Assembly (NCBI GenBank): GCA_946482515.1
Contig: CAMLRS010000004.1
Span: 62,001 to 126,000, forward strand
DNA: 64,000 bases
Source of the DNA: an uncultured Flavobacteriales bacterium
GTDB lineage: Bacteria > Bacteroidota > Bacteroidia > Flavobacteriales > Crocinitomicaceae
Direction: 5' to 3'
The first letter of the stretch is position 1, and the number at the start of each line of letters is the position of its first letter. The notes under the pieces were generated by a model that saw only the letters and a program-made list of their open reading frames with translations, had not been told where the DNA came from and ran no database searches. Positions 32,481-40,714 of the stretch are shown in pieces. The position numbers were made by a program, and so were the translations under genes.

Positions 32481-33791
32481 ATGACAAATGCCATTCAATA
32501 CTTCCAAAGTCTCCTCCACACCGCATTCGCGCTCTATTTCGGGCACGAAAGCGAGTTTGCTTCGCTGAAAGATGTACCGCTGCCGGAAGAAGATACGCTG
32601 GCCGGACTCACCGGTCGCGAGCTGCAATGGGAAGAGCGGGTCGTATTGTTGCTGGCGCTGATGCCGCACGTGAATCCACAGACTATGGACCTGTTTTTCA
32701 TCCTGAATAAAAACCTCGACCGGCCGTATACGGAATTCGGTGGCTGGAAAGGCGCTTCACACAGTGGTTTCCTGCCAACCGGCGAAACGGCGGCTTTCCT
32801 GCTGGCCTTTCACGATGTGGCCAAACGAAAAGCAGTGGTGCAGCTGCTCGAACGCGAACACTGGTTCCACCAGGAAAACGTGCTGCGACTGGAAACCCAG
32901 GGACAAGGCGAGCCGATGCTGAGCGGAAAGCTCTGTATTTCCGATGAATTCCTGGCCAAGATCTTCCACGATGGTTTGTACCGGCCCGATTACAGCAGCG
33001 ATTTCCCGGCTAAGCGCATGGATACCAAGCTTACATGGGATGACCTCGTACTGCCTTACAATCTGCGTGAAGAGCTCGATCACATTTCGCGCTGGCTGGC
33101 AAACGGAACAGCTATCCGCGAACGCTGGCAGCTCGATGCTTTTCTGAAGCGCGGCTACCGCTGTCTGTTCCACGGTCCTCCGGGAACCGGAAAAACGCTC
33201 ACCGCTTCCCTGCTGGGCAAACAGCACGGCATGGACGTTTACCGCATTGACCTGTCGATGATCGTTTCGAAATACATCGGTGAAACGGAGAAAAACCTCG
33301 CCAAGATCTTCGACCGGGCCGAGCATCAGAATTGGATCCTGTTCTTCGATGAAGCCGATGCGCTGTTCGGAAAACGTACCGAAACGAACAACTCCAACGA
33401 CCGCCACGCCAACCAGGAAGTGGCTTACCTGTTGCAGCGCATCGAGGATTTCCCGGGCATGATCATCCTGGCCACCAACCTCAAAGATAACCTCGACGAA
33501 GCCTTTTTCCGCCGCTTCCAGTCGGTGTTGTACTTCCCCGTACCGAACGAGCGCCTGCGCTACGAGCTCTGGCAGCGCCTCCTGCCCGACGAATGGCTCG
33601 ACGAAACATCCGAGGAGCTGCTCAACGAAGCGGCTACCACACCCATTTCAGCGGGTAGCATGATCAACATCGTGCAGTCGTGTGCCGTGCAGCTGTACGA
33701 TGAGCCGAAGCCGCTGCTGAGCGCCGCTATCCTGCGGGAAGCCATGAAAAAAGAGCTCGAAAAAGAAGGAAAATTAGTCAACGCATCCTAA
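32481..33791 (+). CDS. eCIS AAA+ ATPase (Pvc15-like)
   Basis: 436 aa. N-terminal helical domain of about 200 residues, then an AAA+ core: Walker A GPPGTGKT at 232-239, Walker B ILFFDEADALFGKR near 285-298, sensor region ATNLKDNLDEAFFRRFQ with arginine finger. Pvc15-type ATPases are needed for cargo loading or stability in PVC. Placed directly behind the cargo genes (23 nt), fitting a loading role. The next gene begins one base after its stop. Confidence 0.92.
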   Translation: MTNAIQYFQSLLHTAFALYFGHESEFASLKDVPLPEEDTLAGLTGRELQWEERVVLLLALMPHVNPQTMDLFFILNKNLDRPYTEFGGWKGASHSGFLPTGETAAFLLAFHDVAKRKAVVQLLEREHWFHQENVLRLETQGQGEPMLSGKLCISDEFLAKIFHDGLYRPDYSSDFPAKRMDTKLTWDDLVLPYNLREELDHISRWLANGTAIRERWQLDAFLKRGYRCLFHGPPGTGKTLTASLLGKQHGMDVYRIDLSMIVSKYIGETEKNLAKIFDRAEHQNWILFFDEADALFGKRTETNNSNDRHANQEVAYLLQRIEDFPGMIILATNLKDNLDEAFFRRFQSVLYFPVPNERLRYELWQRLLPDEWLDETSEELLNEAATTPISAGSMINIVQSCAVQLYDEPKPLLSAAILREAMKKELEKEGKLVNAS

Positions 33792-33792
33792 A

Positions 33793-35115
33793 ATGAATAC
33801 CATGAACACGTACTGCCGCTTGCTGCTATTCGGTTTGCTCCTGCTAACATCTCTTTCTGTCTGGGGACAGGCCGGTTATTATCCCTATCCACCTGTTTAC
33901 TACGTGGAAACCTATGCCGGGATCGAGCAGATCGAAGAATTGCCTCACGATACGTTGAAGATCTACGACACGGTCTATGTATCCGATGCAGATGAATTCC
34001 TGAAAAAATACTACAACGGTAAGATCGATCTGAACCGCCTGGTGGCCGATTACAACCTGATGAAACAGACGATCGATTCTCTGAACAAGGTCACTGGAGA
34101 ACACTTGTACTACAACTTCTTCCTGCGCAATCAGAAAGCCGGGAAGTTATCCAACAGCGTGATTGTACGTGAATTCAAGATCGATAAGAACCTCAAGGCG
34201 AGCATGCAATCCGTACAGGACTTGCTCGACGACAAAGATCCGGATTTCAGCCGCGAGATTTTGTTCACCTGTGAAGGTGCCAATCGCACCGACCGTTTCC
34301 TGAACGATCCGGATGCCGTTCTGAAAGCCATTTCGTACCTCTTTACGCAGATGCAGAACGATCCTGTCGGCGTGAAAGCCATCAACCTCTATTTCCCCGA
34401 TTTCACTTTCCGGGAAAAACGGGCAATGGTGCAGTTCGTCAAATCTGTTCGCGTGGTCATGGACGCTTCCAAGAACTTTAAGTACGGCAAAACCCGGCTC
34501 AATGTCATTTTCCTCGATCAGAAGAACAAGGAGAGCCAGATAGGTGAAGATTTCAAATACGCCATCATGCTCAAGGCCAGCGAGCTCATTTTCATCAATG
34601 CCGCCGATGTGCTCGAAAATTTTTATGTCGAAGGCGACCACATGACACGCGACGAGGTAACAGATATCAACTTCATTACACGCATGAAAAGTCACTTCTA
34701 TGTGGCACGCTACACGCCGCACGCGGAAGACTTCACCCATGACGACATCACCGACTTTTCGGCTGCCAAGATCAAAGACCTCATCACTGCCGATTACCCG
34801 GAAAACAACTGGGAACCTTATTTATGGGCATTGATCGGGCTGATCATCCTGGGCATTATCGTCATCGCGGTGTATTTCCTCTACCTGCCGTTTGCCTACC
34901 TGCTGAACCGAAATATGGGCATTGTGCTGCTGAGCTCCATTATTTACCTTTTCGAACTGTTCACGCTCGTGGGTATGGTGTTTCAGCATATGTGCACCGA
35001 AGACACTGAAACGTCCATCAGCGACAATCCGTGGCTCATGTTCTGCCTGCCTATCCTGATGGTGATTATCCTGCCGCTGCTGCGCGAGCTTTCGAGAGGG
35101 AAAAAATTACCTTAA
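33793..35115 (+). CDS. Exported/membrane protein at the end of the eCIS operon
   Basis: 440 aa. Signal peptide MNTYCRLLLFGLLLLTSLSVWGQA, a soluble region of about 320 residues that would face the periplasm, and three hydrophobic segments near residues 340-365, 372-392 and 412-430. Start ATG at 33793 or 33802. It begins one base after the ATPase stop, so it is almost certainly co-translated with it. No family recognised. Not part of PVC or Afp as I know them; an envelope-anchoring or release role is a hypothesis. 35116-35263 holds nothing but low-complexity text. Confidence 0.7.
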   Translation: MNTMNTYCRLLLFGLLLLTSLSVWGQAGYYPYPPVYYVETYAGIEQIEELPHDTLKIYDTVYVSDADEFLKKYYNGKIDLNRLVADYNLMKQTIDSLNKVTGEHLYYNFFLRNQKAGKLSNSVIVREFKIDKNLKASMQSVQDLLDDKDPDFSREILFTCEGANRTDRFLNDPDAVLKAISYLFTQMQNDPVGVKAINLYFPDFTFREKRAMVQFVKSVRVVMDASKNFKYGKTRLNVIFLDQKNKESQIGEDFKYAIMLKASELIFINAADVLENFYVEGDHMTRDEVTDINFITRMKSHFYVARYTPHAEDFTHDDITDFSAAKIKDLITADYPENNWEPYLWALIGLIILGIIVIAVYFLYLPFAYLLNRNMGIVLLSSIIYLFELFTLVGMVFQHMCTEDTETSISDNPWLMFCLPILMVIILPLLRELSRGKKLP

Positions 35116-35263
35116 AGTGGATTTTAAGACTTCAGGATATTAAGATTTTAGGACAGGTTTCACCGCAGAGGACATGACAATGTATACCCACATTCGCATC
35201 CAGGAAGGATTGATACAACTGGCCGATGTTGTTGGTCCGGATGTACACCTGTCCGTAATTTTC

Positions 35264-36244
35264 CTAGTAGGCTGGCTGTGGCTGGCGCATCTGATCGTAA
35301 ATCGCCTGTCCCATCTGTGCATTGGTCAGGTAATCGATCTGGCGCTCAATCAGTCCCAGGCTTCCGAATGAAGCCCGCCAATCGTTGTAATCTTCTTCTG
35401 AATCGATGTACGAATTCTTGTCGGCGAACAGCTCTTCTTTCGGGGTAATCCTGGCGGCGCTCCGGATGTTTTTCAGCGCTACCGTGACTATATCGCCCAG
35501 CTTGTGCTGCATGTGTTCGAACCAGTACGAATGAAAGTGCCAGCAAGCGGATTGCAGGATGCGTAACTGATCGAGCTTTTTCAAAAATTCGGCGTAATCG
35601 TCGAGAAACTGGATATACTTGATGAATCCGAATAAAGCCCTGTTCAACGTATGGTTTGGATCGCTGCCCAGCTTGTATTTGATCTTATCTTTATTAATCA
35701 GGACGTTCCAAAGATGGTGGATAGAATATCCTTCTGTGAGGCCATCGTCGAGAAACCACAGGAACTGGAGCACGTCTTCATCGCGCTTGATGGATGTCAG
35801 CATCAGAAATTCTTCGAAATAAGCCGCTAGCTGGTCGTTGTTTTCATCACTGTAAAAAACCTTATCCGTTTCGATCTGCTCGAGCAGCAGCTGGGGCAAT
35901 GCCAGTGGATAAAAATCCATGTAATAGCGTTTCACATAGTCATTATCCAGAATTTCCCTGATTTCGGCTTTCAATGAAGGTGTAAGATCTTCCGGGAAAT
36001 AATTGGCAATCCGGCCCAGCTCAAGAATAGCATAGTATTCGAGCAGGTAATCCACGTTATCGCGCTTGTTTACTTCATCATTGGTTTGAATTGGGTCTTT
36101 TTTATGATCCCGCAGCAACTTTCTCAATGCTTCGCTCCTGTTTTGAGCAATCAGATCCGACAATAACGTATACGCCTTTGCTGCCGCCCCTGTATGCCGG
36201 TATTGAAAGGTAATGAGTTCAAGATTCAATGCTTTGTTTTCCAT
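35264..36244 (-). CDS. Unknown 326-aa helical protein
   Basis: Soluble, strongly helical, rich in Leu, Asp, Tyr and Phe, no signal peptide, no motif recognised (for example YYMDFYPLALPQLLLEQIE and LQFLWFLDDGL). It begins 11 nt after the lipase-like gene on the same strand, so both form a two-gene unit convergent to the eCIS operon. Codon use is slightly more AT-rich than the eCIS genes. Confidence 0.65.
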   Translation of the reverse strand: MENKALNLELITFQYRHTGAAAKAYTLLSDLIAQNRSEALRKLLRDHKKDPIQTNDEVNKRDNVDYLLEYYAILELGRIANYFPEDLTPSLKAEIREILDNDYVKRYYMDFYPLALPQLLLEQIETDKVFYSDENNDQLAAYFEEFLMLTSIKRDEDVLQFLWFLDDGLTEGYSIHHLWNVLINKDKIKYKLGSDPNHTLNRALFGFIKYIQFLDDYAEFLKKLDQLRILQSACWHFHSYWFEHMQHKLGDIVTVALKNIRSAARITPKEELFADKNSYIDSEEDYNDWRASFGSLGLIERQIDYLTNAQMGQAIYDQMRQPQPAY

Positions 36245-36255
36245 GAGCTCTCTTT

Positions 36256-37047
36256 TTAAAGGGCGTTGATGATGCTATCCATTGGCTGAACGTAATTCGG
36301 ATTTGCGGGCTTGCATACTTTCATGTGTCCTTTGCCATCGACCAGGTTGGCGATCGGATCGTTGCAAAACCGCTCATTGTGTACCACAACCTCGTTATTG
36401 GCCCAGATTACTTCATGGGCAATGGTAAAATGTCCGTCATTATTATTCAGATGCGCCTGTGTATCCCTGATAAGACCTTGAATTGTTTCGGAATCAGGCC
36501 GCAAATCGTCTAAAACGGGGTACTTGATAAAGCCCAGGCCTATGATCAGCTTTCCCCAGCCGGGCACACTTTCATTGACCAGTTTCTGAATCCGCGCGCC
36601 TCTGTGTGCCGGAGCGAATAAGATCATGCGCACGGAAGGCAGCCAGTTTTTGTTTTCCGCTTTGGCATTGAGCAGAGCCCGTCTCACGATGATTGCTCCG
36701 AGGGAATGCGCTGCAATGATGATCTTGTCATACCGCTGATCGATTGCCTGTCGTCTGTCAAATCCATACACACGCGGGTTGCATTTTACGAGCTCTTTCA
36801 GGCAGGAATAAAAGCGCAGGGCATTGTTGTTCGCCTGACCTTTCAGACTTTCATAGCCATAAAACACAATATCCGCCTCTCTGAAACGGTTTTCGCTGCG
36901 CAGCAATCTGGGGAAATCGTTCCAGGTATCGATGGCGCTTCCGTTAAACCCATGCACAAACACGACCAGGGTTTTCGGTGCATTCAAGGCAAAATAAGCG
37001 ATCGTATTTTTGCCGTGGGAAAGTAGGATGGGTGGTGTGTGATTCAT
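36256..37047 (-). CDS. Alpha/beta hydrolase (lipase/PGAP1-like)
   Basis: 263 aa from the ATG at 37047 (MNHTPPILLSHGKN). The frame is open to 37149, but that longer form would have to read through the strong hairpin at 37099-37138, so I reject it. Oxyanion strand TLVVFVHGFNGS and nucleophile elbow IIAAHSLGAIIV (AHSLG, catalytic Ser) are clear; a later Asp and the GHFTIAHE stretch may complete the triad. Probably acts on lipid esters or acts as an effector-type lipase; the substrate is unknown. First gene of a pair with the 326-aa protein. Confidence 0.8.
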   Translation of the reverse strand: MNHTPPILLSHGKNTIAYFALNAPKTLVVFVHGFNGSAIDTWNDFPRLLRSENRFREADIVFYGYESLKGQANNNALRFYSCLKELVKCNPRVYGFDRRQAIDQRYDKIIIAAHSLGAIIVRRALLNAKAENKNWLPSVRMILFAPAHRGARIQKLVNESVPGWGKLIIGLGFIKYPVLDDLRPDSETIQGLIRDTQAHLNNNDGHFTIAHEVIWANNEVVVHNERFCNDPIANLVDGKGHMKVCKPANPNYVQPMDSIINAL

Positions 37048-37098
37048 AAGTAGCTGTTTATAGTAGTCGCCTAATAGGCTGCAAAATACCAACACCAA

Positions 37099-37138
37099 AA
37101 GGAGAAAATCAACCGTATAAATACGGGATTTTCTCCTT
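37099..37138. terminator. 40-nt near-perfect hairpin, likely terminator or operator
   Basis: AAGGAGAAAATC pairs with GATTTTCTCCTT (12 bp). After a two-base bulge an inner 5-bp stem CCGTA/TACGG closes a TAAA loop. It lies between the T9SS gene end and the hydrolase start. Without a long T-run it may work in both directions. Its core shares 14 nt with 10889-10902. Confidence 0.5.
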
Positions 37139-37151
37139 GTTAATACCAACT

Positions 37152-37176
37152 CCAGTAATATCGCAATATTACATGG
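37152..37176. repeat. Dispersed CGCAATATTAC repeat, copy 2
   Basis: CAGTAATATCGCAATATTAC. GTAATAT and ATATTAC form a perfect 7-bp stem around CGCA, the best hairpin of the family. Confidence 0.7.
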
Positions 37177-37244
37177 TTGAGAGTTTTGTAGGAAAGCTGG
37201 CTTTTATGCGCTTAATGCAGGTTCCGGCAATTAATAGGCAAAAA

Positions 37245-37270
37245 AGTAATTTCGCAATATTACGGAGAGT
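37245..37270. repeat. Dispersed CGCAATATTACGG repeat, copy 3
   Basis: AGTAATTTCGCAATATTACG followed by GAGAG. Differs from copy 1 mainly at the edges. Confidence 0.7.
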
Positions 37271-37334
37271 GAAATAGTATGTAGAACCCATCAGGTTAGT
37301 AGAAATCGCCTTTTTCAAGCTCTACATGGATTCT

Positions 37335-37360
37335 GGCATCCCGCAATATTACGGGATGAC
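37335..37360. repeat. Dispersed CGCAATATTACGG repeat, copy 4
   Basis: CATCCCGCAATATTACGGGA. Outer CCCG/CGGG makes it almost a perfect palindrome. It begins 14 nt inside the 3' end of the T9SS gene and overlaps its stop region. Confidence 0.7.
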
Positions 37361-38185
37361 CAATCTCCCGGCCGACAGCGATGCAGCAGTTCCGTTCTCC
37401 AGCAGGCGATACGTATAGCATCCTGCTGCCAATGGCAGATCGATGGCTTCGTTGCCGGAAAGTGTTGCGCTATACACCAGTTGACCTGTTGTATTGAATA
37501 CTTCCAGTTCCTTACCGGCCAGGTTGGCTTCTGTCTGGAACTGCACACGGCCATCCGTCACAGGGTTCGGGAAGAGCGTAACGGCGTCCTTGTCCAATTC
37601 TTCCAGTCCCACCGTTCCATCACCGCTGATGCCTACGTTGTCGAAACGCACATCGAGCCAGTTGTTGACCGTGCGGTAACGGAACGCGATGTAGCTATTG
37701 CCCGACTGTGCCGGCAGCGCGATCGGTTCCAGCAAACGCCAGGTATTGTCGTTGATATAGGCCAGCCCGCTGAACTCGTACAGAATATCGACCGAAGTCG
37801 CCAGATCTGGATCAGCGTTACCGTTGAGCAGGTAAATGAAAACCGTATCGCCGGCTTGCGGAACACCAAAGCCGCTGAAATAGTAGCGCAACGAATCGAG
37901 CATGCCACCACCGGAAATATCAAAAGCAGGAGAAACGAACCAGTCGTCCATCGGATCGGCACCGCCAACCGGGTAGTAATGTGTCAGCGCACTCGGGTCC
38001 GAAACAGCCTGAGCATTATCGAAATCCCATTCCTGGAACTGACTATCGACGCCTTTCCGGAATTGCTGCCAGCCGTTTTGCTGACCTGCGTTGTCGAATC
38101 CGGTTGTGTAAGGCAAAGAAACCTGCGCCGTTGCCGCGGAAAAAACCAGTAAACAAGGCGCTAATGCATGTAGTATTTTTTTCAT
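37349..38185 (-). CDS. T9SS-exported protein with C-terminal sorting domain
   Basis: 278 aa from the ATG at 38185, where a signal peptide starts (MKKILHALAPCLLVFSAATAQ); an upstream ATG is ignored. The middle is a choice-of-anchor/jelly-roll type domain (TGFDNAGQQNGWQQF, DDWFVSPAFDISGGG, YIAFRYRTVNNWLDVRFDNVGI). The last 75 residues are a por-secretion sorting domain (LFPNPVTDGRVQF ... LPLAAGCYTYRLLENG). Secreted by the type IX system and probably surface-bound. Repeat copies lie at its 3' end. Confidence 0.88.
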   Translation of the reverse strand: MKKILHALAPCLLVFSAATAQVSLPYTTGFDNAGQQNGWQQFRKGVDSQFQEWDFDNAQAVSDPSALTHYYPVGGADPMDDWFVSPAFDISGGGMLDSLRYYFSGFGVPQAGDTVFIYLLNGNADPDLATSVDILYEFSGLAYINDNTWRLLEPIALPAQSGNSYIAFRYRTVNNWLDVRFDNVGISGDGTVGLEELDKDAVTLFPNPVTDGRVQFQTEANLAGKELEVFNTTGQLVYSATLSGNEAIDLPLAAGCYTYRLLENGTAASLSAGRLVIP

Positions 38186-38269
38186 AAGCGTGTTTTTCTG
38201 TAAGATGATCCAAATCGCCGGATAGTTGCTCGAAAGCTGAAAAACAGACAAAGAAGCGTGATTTAGTTA

Positions 38270-38350
38270 AAGAGTTGGTGGGTTGAGGAGTTAATGAGGT
38301 TCAGAGTTGAAGGGTTCGTGGGTTGATGAGTTACTGAGTTGTAGAGTCTG
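38270..38350. repeat. Degenerate GAGTT-rich intergenic repeat
   Basis: Loose units like GAGTTGGTGGGTTGAGGAG and GGGTTGATGAGTTACTGAG. Same type as 6125-6235. The rest of 38186-38434 shows nothing. Confidence 0.5.
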
Positions 38351-38434
38351 GCTGTCAATCGGACATAGATTGTTCATTTTAATGGTTTTATCCTATAAAT
38401 TCTTATTATTGTTATCTATTCATTGACCTGATAC

Positions 38435-39121
38435 ATGGAAAACGACAAACGGCTTAAAAAAGCTCGACGACTTAAAAGAATTCGGCTCTGTAAACAAGTT
38501 AAAAATATAGTGGGAATAGTTCTGCTGCTGGCTGCTTTAGGTTTATTCCTGCTAGGGCATTACCAGATGATAGATAAAGTTGATCTGTCAGTCAACCTAC
38601 AATCTTTTCTGACGACGCTTGCATTCACGGCCGGATTATTATGTGTTATCCCATTTCATCTTATTGGGCAGATTATCTATGATAATCGTGAGTACGATAA
38701 AAATAAAACGCTCGATGAATTGGTAGAAAAGATCCGTTATCGAGCGACGCTGTTTAACAACATAGCGATCATCATCTTCTTTTTCACATTGATCGTGATA
38801 TTTTCCGGCTTTTATTTGCTGGTCCATGCCAATGATAACCCCAAAGATTTTACAGTCGGCCTAACAATCCGCATCGGCGTATCCGTTTTGCTCATCTTTT
38901 TAGTTCAGATACTGTTCAAAGTATTCAAGTACCTGTTGCGGGTAGCGGCGTTTTACCTTGCAAAAGCAGATGCTATCGAATACCATACCCTGAATTCGGG
39001 ATCTGATCTCAAAGAGCTCATGGAGCTTTTCACCCCAACGGCGTATGATATCACGGACATGCAGCAAACATCTACGGCTGATAACCTGATCGAGGTAATC
39101 AAAGCTAAGTTTGGAAAATAA
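38435..39121 (+). CDS. Membrane protein, unknown
   Basis: 228 aa. A basic N-terminus (KRLKKARRLKRIRL) is followed by four hydrophobic segments near residues 26-43, 55-80, 105-130 and 142-165, then a soluble C-terminal tail of about 60 residues. No family recognised. Single gene on the plus strand; converges on 39130. Confidence 0.65.
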   Translation: MENDKRLKKARRLKRIRLCKQVKNIVGIVLLLAALGLFLLGHYQMIDKVDLSVNLQSFLTTLAFTAGLLCVIPFHLIGQIIYDNREYDKNKTLDELVEKIRYRATLFNNIAIIIFFFTLIVIFSGFYLLVHANDNPKDFTVGLTIRIGVSVLLIFLVQILFKVFKYLLRVAAFYLAKADAIEYHTLNSGSDLKELMELFTPTAYDITDMQQTSTADNLIEVIKAKFGK

Positions 39122-39129
39122 GGTTCTGA

Positions 39130-39504
39130 TCAGGCGTTTGATTTCATCTCCAGTTTAAACTCCTCCAACAGCTGATAGAAGATTTTTACCGACAATGCGT
39201 GTTGCTCGGGGGTGATTTTATATTCGAGCACTTCTTCCCAGGTGATTTGTTGGGGATCAAAACCCAGGCTGTGGGCAACGATCATATTCACCCAACCGGC
39301 GGTGGATTCGTAATACCCTAACCTTTTTGCTGTCCAGTCGAAAAACGGGTCTGTTGTGTTCGGCACGCTGTAAGCTTTCAATTCGAGCAGCGCTGCATAA
39401 TAGCCGGAAGTGTACAGATAAAGATTGTGGAGCGTATTTTCGCCCAGCCACATTGCAGGACGTGGCTCGATGCGCTTCAGGAGATCATAACATTCCAGTA
39501 CCAT
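39130..39504 (-). CDS. Unknown 124-aa protein
   Basis: Acidic small protein, helical, with aromatic clusters (HNLYLYTSGYYAALLELKAY, KRLGYYESTAGWVNMIV). No signal peptide. Size and composition remind one of immunity or inhibitor proteins, but no motif supports this. Lies 10 nt from the next gene on the same strand (39515), so likely co-transcribed with the lipocalin-like pair. Confidence 0.6.
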   Translation of the reverse strand: MVLECYDLLKRIEPRPAMWLGENTLHNLYLYTSGYYAALLELKAYSVPNTTDPFFDWTAKRLGYYESTAGWVNMIVAHSLGFDPQQITWEEVLEYKITPEQHALSVKIFYQLLEEFKLEMKSNA

Positions 39505-39514
39505 AATCGTCGAT

Positions 39515-40009
39515 TTAATTCATCACCCGTTTGTAATGCAAATACCCCGATTTGTTGCTCTTTGAGCGTAAGATCAGCAGGTCGCCGTCTAGTTCGAAGG
39601 TGTATTCCTCGTTGGTGGCACGTTCCTGGAACAAGGTGATGCGCAGTCGCTGACCGTCTGTCTGGTACGATCCGTTATAGGTCTGCAGGCGCACGCCGGT
39701 CCTGTCTTCGTGGAAAGTACCCGATTTCAGTCCGTTGCCGGAAGTGAACAGCAGGAAATTCTGCGACATCACTTTGAATGCTTCCTGCGCTTTTTTGTAC
39801 AAGGAAACGGAATCGTCTTCCGGCCCGCGTAGCTGTCGCTTTTGATAGTTGGCTATAAAGATTTCGGGATGTTCGGCATCGAATACGATCGTTCCGTTCA
39901 CATTGATCTTGTCGATCCGCCATTCGCCCACAAGCAGCGAATCGGCAGCCTGGGAAAACACGTTGTGGTGGAAGAAAAGGATGGTCAGAAAGGCAAAAAG
40001 GGTTCTCAT
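39515..40009 (-). CDS. Exported lipocalin-like protein
   Basis: 164 aa with signal peptide MRTLFAFLTILFFHHNVFSQA. After cleavage LLVGEWRIDKINVNG opens a small beta-barrel-like fold (G-x-W motif) with strands GVRLQTYNGSYQTDG and LRITLFQERATNEEYTFELDG. Related in pattern to the lipoprotein encoded 25 nt upstream, so the two are probably diverged copies. Ligand unknown. Confidence 0.65.
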   Translation of the reverse strand: MRTLFAFLTILFFHHNVFSQAADSLLVGEWRIDKINVNGTIVFDAEHPEIFIANYQKRQLRGPEDDSVSLYKKAQEAFKVMSQNFLLFTSGNGLKSGTFHEDRTGVRLQTYNGSYQTDGQRLRITLFQERATNEEYTFELDGDLLILRSKSNKSGYLHYKRVMN

Positions 40010-40033
40010 GTTCGTTTCATTTCATCAATAGAC

Positions 40034-40579
40034 TCAATCAGCGCGTTCGTATACATCGCAGGATTCATTTGCTCGCTGGTAATTCCGGTAGAGCAGTAGT
40101 TGACCTCCTTTGTAAAACCAGATAAACGCACCCGCCGGGTTAGGTTCGTAAGTAACCTCATCCGAAAGCTCGATGCGCAATTTGTGGTAATCGACCTCAT
40201 AAATACCTTCCAGTCTTCGGGTGATCGGTGTTCCTTTCGGATTGTAGGTAACCACGTTTGCAACAATCTTTGCTTCCTCTTTGAATTCAATCGTATTCTC
40301 TTTCAGCGACGATAACAGCTGATTGATGTTGTTCATAATCCTGGTGGAATCGTCCTGCGACAGCTGCATTCCTTTCTGCGTATATACTGTGACCGAATCC
40401 CTGAAGGGTTTTGCACTGTCGGAAACATCAATCAGCACCTGATCTTCATACAGGTATTTTTTCAATTCCCACCGACCAATAAAAAAGTCGCTTCTATCAC
40501 CCGGTCTGACGGGTTCTTTTTGTGCCGTTCCGCAGGAAATGCAGCAGAGAAGCAGGAAGATAAAGGGCAGGTTTTTCAT
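40034..40579 (-). CDS. Lipocalin-like lipoprotein
   Basis: 181 aa from the ATG at 40579, selected because a lipoprotein signal with lipobox CISCG follows (MKNLPFIFLLLCCISCG); the frame is open further upstream without a signal. G-x-W start FIGRWELKKYLYEDQ and strands as in the neighbour. Anchored in the envelope. The promoter region overlaps a perfect palindrome. Confidence 0.7.
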   Translation of the reverse strand: MKNLPFIFLLLCCISCGTAQKEPVRPGDRSDFFIGRWELKKYLYEDQVLIDVSDSAKPFRDSVTVYTQKGMQLSQDDSTRIMNNINQLLSSLKENTIEFKEEAKIVANVVTYNPKGTPITRRLEGIYEVDYHKLRIELSDEVTYEPNPAGAFIWFYKGGQLLLYRNYQRANESCDVYERAD

Positions 40580-40611
40580 GATCTTATTTCGTGACGCCTG
40601 GTGGTCAGTTA

Positions 40612-40619
40612 CGAAGATA
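40612..40619 (-). promoter_or_regulatory. -7 element TATCTTCG for the lipoprotein unit
   Basis: Minus-strand variant of TAnnTTTG, 32 nt upstream of the ATG at 40579. Touches the palindrome at 40617-40632. Confidence 0.45.
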
Positions 40620-40632
40620 GGGAATTCCCTAT
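40617..40632. promoter_or_regulatory. Perfect 16-bp palindrome ATAGGGAATTCCCTAT
   Basis: Exact dyad overlapping the -7 element at 40612-40619 and 40 nt from the divergent -7 at 40672. Its placement suggests a repressor operator controlling the lipoprotein unit, perhaps also the HD-domain gene. Confidence 0.45.
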
Positions 40633-40671
40633 AAACGCATTTTTGGGAAGGCAATGCACGTCGTTGTTCAG

Positions 40672-40679
40672 TAACTTTG
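40672..40679 (+). promoter_or_regulatory. -7 element TAACTTTG for the HD hydrolase
   Basis: Exact TAnnTTTG, 35 nt before the GTG start at 40715. Confidence 0.5.
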
Positions 40680-40714
40680 TACCCATCTTTAGTTCAACGT
40701 AAAATCCCTCGGCC

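Noticed and set aside
11044..33791. Prophage or T6SS as explanation for the tail genes
   Set aside because: No head, portal, terminase, lysis or integrase genes and no TssJLM membrane complex. DUF4255, CIS_TMP, DUF5908, an AAA+ ATPase and DUF4157 cargos fit eCIS.
35174..35371. 65-aa plus-strand ORF
   Set aside because: Mostly antisense to the 3' end of the 35264-36244 gene.
37048..37149. Longer N-terminus of the hydrolase (from 37149)
   Set aside because: Would translate the 40-nt hairpin at 37099-37138. The ATG at 37047 gives a normal soluble hydrolase.
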